18,771 nt of DNA. Source: an uncultured Amylibacter sp. GTDB taxonomy: Bacteria; Pseudomonadota; Alphaproteobacteria; Rhodobacterales; Rhodobacteraceae. This document shows, in pieces, positions 14,920 to 18,771 of this stretch (the first letter of the stretch is position 1; the number at the start of each line of letters is the position of its first letter). The DNA lies in contig CALDZS010000201.1 in assembly GCA_937944065.1 (NCBI GenBank), positions 1 through 18,771 on the forward strand, in the 5' to 3' direction. The position numbers and the translations under genes are program-made. The notes below the pieces were generated by a model. It ran no database searches. It was not told the origin of the DNA and saw nothing but the letters and a program-made list of their open reading frames with translations.

Positions 14920-15588
14920 ATGAAACTAAGAGCTGACTTTTCAAAACGCGAGGTGGTTCGCCCTGGTGACGAAGACTGGCGCGCATCGCCATCCGCTGGC
15001 GTTGACCGCATGATGCTGGATCGTGTCGGGGACGAGGTGGCACGGGCAACGACCATTGTGCGGTTCGCACCAAATTCTAAATTTTCAGCGCATTCGCATG
15101 ATGGGGGTGAGGAGTATTTGGTTCTGGAAGGCACGTTTCACGACGAAAGCGGAAGCTATCCAAAGGGCAGCTATGTTCGCAATCCAGTCGGAACGTCCCA
15201 TACACCCTTTGTGGGTGAAGACGGGTGCACCATTCTTGTCAAATTGCATCAGTTCGACCCCGACGATCAAGCGCAGATCAAAATCGATACCAAAAACGCC
15301 ACTTGGCGGCAGGGCGCAGTCCCAGGTTTAAGTGTTTTGCCTCTGCATGAATACGCAACCGAAAGTGCCGCCCTTGTTCGCTGGGCGCCAAACACCAAGT
15401 TCAATCCGCACACACATTGGGGCGGTGAAGAGATTTACGTGATCGAGGGCATGTTCCGCGACGAGCATGGTGACTATCCAGAGGGCAGCTGGATACGCAG
15501 CCCTCATTTATCAAAACACACGCCTTTTACAGGCGATGAAGGGGCGTTGATTTATGTGAAAGTGGGGCATCTTGCCGCTTTGGAATAG
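14920..15588 (+). CDS. ChrR-like bicupin metalloprotein
   Basis: 222 residues: two similar cupin domains. Domain 1 has His58, His60, Glu64 and His94 (HSHDGGEEY, GTSHTPF). Domain 2 has His164, His166, Glu170 and His200 (HTHWGGEEI, LSKHTPF). Both keep the full His-His-Glu-His metal set. The pattern, including YP.GS..R.P, resembles the cupin domain of the anti-sigma factor ChrR. The N-terminal zinc-binding anti-sigma domain of ChrR is absent, so it is probably a metal-dependent enzyme or sensor, not an anti-sigma factor. AAGGAG before the ATG at 14920 sets the start; longer frames to 14872 overlap the SDR gene. It follows the SDR gene by 10 bases. Confidence 0.87.
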   Translation: MKLRADFSKREVVRPGDEDWRASPSAGVDRMMLDRVGDEVARATTIVRFAPNSKFSAHSHDGGEEYLVLEGTFHDESGSYPKGSYVRNPVGTSHTPFVGEDGCTILVKLHQFDPDDQAQIKIDTKNATWRQGAVPGLSVLPLHEYATESAALVRWAPNTKFNPHTHWGGEEIYVIEGMFRDEHGDYPEGSWIRSPHLSKHTPFTGDEGALIYVKVGHLAALE

Positions 15589-15621
15589 GCCATGAATGCC
15601 GTTTGTGATATGGTCGCTGTT

Positions 15622-15633
15622 TAGAATATTCTA
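15622..15633. promoter_or_regulatory. 12-bp palindrome upstream of the second SDR
   Basis: TAGAATATTCTA is a perfect dyad 14 bases before the SDR start, in a 59-base gap. TAGAAT also resembles a -10 box, but I see no -35 at the right spacing. It could be an operator or chance. Confidence 0.35.
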
Positions 15634-15647
15634 CAAAGAGAGACATC

Positions 15648-16247
15648 ATGAAAATCATCATTATTGGTGCCACTGGCGATATCGGCACCGCAGCTTGCCA
15701 AGAGCTGGGTCAGCGTCACGAACTGATAACCGCAGGACGGTCAAGCGGTGATGTACAGGTTGATATGTCTGATCGCATATCTGTCGACAAAATGTATGCG
15801 CATGTGGGACCCGTAGATGCAGTTGTCGTCACCGCAGGTGAGGTTCACTTTGCCGAACTAGTAGATCAGACAAGCGAAACTTTTCTGCTGGGGCTACAAA
15901 ACAAAGTAATGGGGCAAATCAATCTGGTTTTGGCTGGTCTAGAAAAGGTAACCGACGGCGGCTCGTTCACCTTGACCAGTGGTGTGCTGGATCGTGATCC
16001 AATTCGTATGGGGTCAGCTGCGGCGACGGCAAATGGTGCATTGGCAGGGTTTGTGATGGGCGCTGCGATTGAAATGCCAAGGCAAATGCGTCTGAACGTC
16101 GTCAGTCCTGGATTGCTAGACGTATCGGTGCCACGTTACGGCGAATGGTTTCCAGGGCATAACCCCGTCCCGTCTGACCGTGTTGGCCGCGCCTATGCCA
16201 AAAGCGTTGAAGGCGCGGTCACTGGTCAGGTCATAATTGTTGAGTAG
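15648..16247 (+). CDS. Short SDR-like protein lacking the YxxxK motif
   Basis: 199 residues. GATGDIG at 7-13 is a Rossmann loop; VTAGEV near 61-66 is the NAG equivalent; Ser111 lies in FTLTSGVL. The segment where YxxxK should be (GSAAATANGALAGF, 122-135) has no Tyr or Lys. VVSPGLLDVS near 151-160 is the usual SDR substrate loop. It is shorter than classical SDRs (about 250) and matches a compact subfamily I recall as SDR without the motif. NAD(P) binding is likely; catalysis is unproven. AAAGAGAG precedes the ATG. It is the last gene of the MAPEG cluster, after a 59-base gap, so it may have its own promoter. Confidence 0.8.
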   Translation: MKIIIIGATGDIGTAACQELGQRHELITAGRSSGDVQVDMSDRISVDKMYAHVGPVDAVVVTAGEVHFAELVDQTSETFLLGLQNKVMGQINLVLAGLEKVTDGGSFTLTSGVLDRDPIRMGSAAATANGALAGFVMGAAIEMPRQMRLNVVSPGLLDVSVPRYGEWFPGHNPVPSDRVGRAYAKSVEGAVTGQVIIVE

Positions 16248-16260
16248 GGCGCCCCAACAC

Positions 16261-16668
16261 TCAGCTCATCATTTTATCGAATATTTTTAGACTGTCATCT
16301 AAAGGTGCCGATGGAACCTTGCTGCTGGCAAAAACCGTGGCCTTTGGTACGATCAGATCTTTTTGATCCAACGTACCAGTACGGATAACCAACATACCTT
16401 CGCGCGCGCTGTTGCGCCCCAATGTCGGCGAGCCACATTTGGCGCAATTGATCTTGGTCAAGGTCGAGCCGCTATCGGCCTGATGGTCAAATTCCAGTGT
16501 GTCGCCTGTGACGGTTATGTCCGCTGCTTTAACAAACATGTTGGTGGAATTCATCGCGCCCAATGCCTTTTGGCAATCGGTGCAATGGCAGTTCACCACG
16601 CCCATAATGTCTGTGTCGCCTGCATATGACAATTGTCCGCACAGACATGATCCTGAAAGTTTTGTCAT
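16261..16668 (-). CDS. GFA-family zinc protein (glutathione-dependent formaldehyde-activating type)
   Basis: 135 residues from MTKLSG. Zinc-site cysteines sit in CLC (8, 10), CHCTDC (27, 29, 32) and CAKC (75, 78), the layout of the GFA fold. The name comes from Paracoccus Gfa, which was proposed to speed S-hydroxymethylglutathione formation; many homologues have other, unknown roles. An ATG at 16674 is only 1-2 bases from the AGGAG ribosome site, so the ATG at 16668 (8 bases) is preferred. It lies 18 bases after dapD on the same strand and may be co-transcribed. Convergent with the second SDR with 13 bases between stops. Confidence 0.83.
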   Translation of the reverse strand: MTKLSGSCLCGQLSYAGDTDIMGVVNCHCTDCQKALGAMNSTNMFVKAADITVTGDTLEFDHQADSGSTLTKINCAKCGSPTLGRNSAREGMLVIRTGTLDQKDLIVPKATVFASSKVPSAPLDDSLKIFDKMMS

Positions 16669-16686
16669 GGGCATATCTCCTAAAGA

Positions 16687-17514
16687 TTAATCGCGTAGCA
16701 ATTCATTGATGGATGTTTTCGACCGTGTCTTGGCATCGACCTTTTTCACGATCACTGCGCAGTATAGGTTCACACCATTCTTCGATGGCATCGATCCTGC
16801 AACGACAACTGATCCTGACGGAACCTCGCCATAGCTGACATTACCAGTTTCGCGATCCACGATTTTGGTTGATTGGCCGATGAACACGCCCATTCCCAAA
16901 ACTGATCCTTCACGAACGATACAGCCTTCGACAACCTCTGACCGCGCGCCGATGAAACAATTGTCTTCAATGATGGTCGGACCTGCCTGCATTGGTTCCA
17001 GCACGCCGCCGATACCAACGCCGCCGGACAGGTGAACGTTCTTGCCGATCTGTGCGCATGACCCGACTGTGACCCATGTATCGACCATGGTGCCTGTGTC
17101 TACATATGCACCTAGGTTTACGAACGATGGCATCAAAACCGCACCAGGTGCGATGTACGCAGATTTACGAACGATACAGTTTGGCACCGCGCGAAAGCCC
17201 GCAGATTTAAATTCTTCTTCGCCCCAGCCTTTGAATTTGCTGTCGACTTTGTCCCACCATGTACCCCCTTGTGGACCACCTGATTGGATTTCCATATCTT
17301 GGATGCGAAACCCTAACAGAACGGCCTTTTTCGCCCACTGGTTCACATGCCAATCGCCGCTATCCGTCGGTTCGGCCACACGCAATGTGCCGCTGTCCAA
17401 CGCGTGTAATGTCGCCTCGATCGCTTCGCGGGTTTCGCCCTTGGTATCAGGCGTGATTGTGTCGCGCGCATCCCATGCGGCCTCGATTGCGGTTTCTAGC
17501 TGTGCGTTTGACAT
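16687..17514 (-). CDS. dapD: 2,3,4,5-tetrahydropyridine-2,6-dicarboxylate N-succinyltransferase
   Basis: 275 residues, the standard DapD length. The C-terminal half is a left-handed parallel beta-helix of hexapeptide repeats (IVRKSAYIAPGAV, then GTMVDTWVTVGSCAQIGKNV, then GGVLEPMQAGP), a strong DapD fingerprint; GARSEVVEG and SVLGMGVFIG follow. It succinylates tetrahydrodipicolinate using succinyl-CoA in the lysine and diaminopimelate pathway, needed for peptidoglycan. An AGGGGA ribosome site lies 6 bases before the ATG. It is divergent from the LOG gene with a 100-base spacer. Confidence 0.97.
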   Translation of the reverse strand: MSNAQLETAIEAAWDARDTITPDTKGETREAIEATLHALDSGTLRVAEPTDSGDWHVNQWAKKAVLLGFRIQDMEIQSGGPQGGTWWDKVDSKFKGWGEEEFKSAGFRAVPNCIVRKSAYIAPGAVLMPSFVNLGAYVDTGTMVDTWVTVGSCAQIGKNVHLSGGVGIGGVLEPMQAGPTIIEDNCFIGARSEVVEGCIVREGSVLGMGVFIGQSTKIVDRETGNVSYGEVPSGSVVVAGSMPSKNGVNLYCAVIVKKVDAKTRSKTSINELLRD

Positions 17515-17554
17515 AAGCGTCCCCTATTTCCTGTCTGGATAGTCGTTCATTCAC

Positions 17555-17583
17555 CCTATAGTGTCCAGAATTAATGGGTGCAA
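17555..17583 (-). promoter_or_regulatory. Candidate dapD promoter
   Basis: On the minus strand a TTGCAC -35-like box, a 17-base spacer and a TATAGG -10-like box sit about 40 bases before the dapD ATG. Matches to the sigma-70 consensus are partial (3 of 6 and 4 of 6), but spacing and position are right. Confidence 0.4.
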
Positions 17584-17614
17584 CAGTACCGTAGAAAATG
17601 AAGGATTAATCGAC

Positions 17615-18424
17615 ATGGCACGCAAGCAAGAAGTGTTCCCAAACGCACAGACAGACGTAGAAGTCACCAGCAGAATTCCAGACACCCCCCAAACTCGTGC
17701 GCCTGCGTACCGATTGGCCTTTGCCGATGACGAGTTTTTGTGCCGCGATGAGCTGCGTGGCATGCGGATGCATCTGGAAATGCTGAAGCCTGAAATGATC
17801 ATGGCCGAACGCGGCATTGAAAGCACTGTGGTCATGTTCGGGGGATCGCGTATTCCAGATCCTGTGAACAAAGATAAGGCCCGCACAGAAACCCTGAGTG
17901 ATTTGTCGAAATACTATGATGAAGCACGTGAGTTTGCGCGGCTTATGACCATCCGCAGTATGGAAAGTTATGGTCGCCAAGACGTGATTGTCACAGGTGG
18001 CGGGCCGGGCGTGATGGAGGCAGGTAACCGCGGTGCCTTGGACGCGGGCGGTGCATCAATTTCACTGAACATCGTTCTACCATTTGAACAAGCGCCGAAC
18101 GAATATTGCACACCAGAGCTTTGCTTCAACTTTCATTACTTTGCCACGCGGAAAATCCATTTCCTAATTCGTGCCAAAGTCATTACCGCCTTCCCTGGTG
18201 GGTTCGGCACCTTGGATGAGTTGTTCGAGGCAATGACCCTGATCCAAACGCAGCGCATGAAACGCGTGCCCATAGTGCTGTTTGGCGAAAGTTTCTGGCG
18301 CTCGATCATCAATTGGGAAACGCTGGCAGATGCAGGCACAATCTCTGCCAATGATCTGGACCTATTCAAATTCGCGGAAACCGCACAAGAGGCGATGGAT
18401 ATCATCGACAATTGGCAGGCTTAA
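17615..18424 (+). CDS. LOG-family Rossmann nucleotide-binding protein
   Basis: 269 residues. VVMFGGSRIP (72-81), VTGGGPGVMEAGNRGA (126-141), ATRKIHF (177-183) and PGGFGTLDE (194-202) are LOG/TIGR00730-type signatures; PGGxGTxxE carries the catalytic glutamate. LOG proteins hydrolyse nucleoside 5'-monophosphates to base and ribose 5-phosphate; the family name comes from plant cytokinin activation. The extra 70 N-terminal residues place it in the longer bacterial type. A GTG-opened frame goes back to 17561, but AAGGA before the ATG at 17615 picks MARKQEVF. The stop overlaps that of the convergent neighbour by three bases. Confidence 0.88.
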   Translation: MARKQEVFPNAQTDVEVTSRIPDTPQTRAPAYRLAFADDEFLCRDELRGMRMHLEMLKPEMIMAERGIESTVVMFGGSRIPDPVNKDKARTETLSDLSKYYDEAREFARLMTIRSMESYGRQDVIVTGGGPGVMEAGNRGALDAGGASISLNIVLPFEQAPNEYCTPELCFNFHYFATRKIHFLIRAKVITAFPGGFGTLDELFEAMTLIQTQRMKRVPIVLFGESFWRSIINWETLADAGTISANDLDLFKFAETAQEAMDIIDNWQA

Positions 18425-18771
18425 CCTTCAGGCTCCAACACATATTCCACCAACTCTGTTCGTTGGAATATCTGGAAGTTATCGTCACTGATCATGGTGA
18501 TGCGCAAACGGTTTTGCGCATCACGCCAGACCGATATACCTTCTAGATTATCATGGGTGCCTGTTCTGGTTTCCAGCACCAACCGCTCGTCCGTGAAACT
18601 GCCAGATGTAATCGCGAAACTGCGCACACGGCTGGAAAACCCCCCCAGCCAAGTAAAATCCCGCTCTAGCAAATAAAACCGCCCATCGGGACCAATATCC
18701 GCGCCCACTGTCAGAAAATCACCGTCACGTCTGATGGACGAATATTTCGTCCATTTGCCCGCAGCATATTT
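18421..18771 (-). CDS. Esterase-like phytase-family protein, C-terminal part (partial)
   Basis: The last 116 residues of a protein whose start lies beyond the right edge; the frame stays open to base 18771, and a GTG at 18708 is not the start. GADIGPDGRFYLLERDF, then DNLEGISVW, SDDNFQIFQRT and a final beta strand match the C-terminal blades of the esterase-like-activity-of-phytase family, a beta-propeller usually exported with a signal peptide. Hydrolysis of phosphate or carboxyl esters is the family guess; specificity cannot be told. It is convergent with the LOG gene. Confidence 0.75.
   Translation of the reverse strand, partial: KYAAGKWTKYSSIRRDGDFLTVGADIGPDGRFYLLERDFTWLGGFSSRVRSFAITSGSFTDERLVLETRTGTHDNLEGISVWRDAQNRLRITMISDDNFQIFQRTELVEYVLEPEG

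Noticed and set aside
1..18771. Mobile element, phage island or CRISPR array
   Set aside because: No transposase, integrase, cas gene or repeat-spacer pattern is visible, and gene content and spacing look uniform along the window.

Overview
The window looks like chromosomal DNA of a marine alphaproteobacterium of the Rhodobacterales (Roseobacter type) with moderate GC. The basis is the family-level look of the proteins (SerA, DapD, a complete tripartite tricarboxylate transporter with its two-component system, a ChrR-like bicupin, MAPEG, GFA, LOG and phytase-esterase-like proteins) and the dense packing. I see no tRNA, rRNA, insertion sequence, phage gene or CRISPR array. No stretch above about 110 bases lacks a gene. 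This is ordinary core and accessory metabolism, not an obvious mobile island.

Layout. 1-171: the C-terminal end of serA, followed by a strong hairpin. 282-2933: a large exported protein with a galactose-binding-like region, a transglutaminase-like core and TPR repeats. 2934-3965 (minus): a HAD hydrolase and, upstream of it, a 121-residue protein I do not recognise. 4073-5125: a TauD/TfdA-like dioxygenase. 5122-8491 (minus): tctC, tctB, tctA and a small Dabb protein, read in that order. 8597-11599 (plus, divergent): response regulator tctD, sensor kinase tctE and an orphan ABC-type substrate-binding protein, all overlapping. 11621-13730 (minus): a LysR regulator, ccdA and a Tat-exported thioredoxin-like protein. 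13828-16247 (plus, divergent from the LysR gene): a MAPEG membrane protein, a short-chain dehydrogenase (SDR), a bicupin and a second SDR. 16261-17514 (minus): dapD and a GFA-family zinc protein. 17615-18424: a LOG-family protein. 18421-18771 (minus): a partial phytase-esterase-like protein that runs off the right edge.

How the genes may work together. TctC binds a carboxylate in the periplasm and TctBA imports it. TctDE probably controls tctCBA from the 105-base divergent spacer, which holds an 11-base-period direct repeat typical of OmpR-family sites. The substrate-binding protein that overlaps tctE has no permease or ATPase gene beside it, so it is a candidate periplasmic accessory sensor. 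A hairpin between tctC and tctB may set the binding protein above the membrane subunits.

The second theme is redox or reactive-electrophile handling. A LysR protein with a cysteine aligning to the OxyR peroxidatic cysteine sits beside a CcdA/thioredoxin pair. It is divergent from a MAPEG, atypical SDR, ChrR-like bicupin, atypical SDR cluster. This LysR/MAPEG/SDR/bicupin/SDR block is the best candidate here for an uncharacterised system, but its function is inference only.
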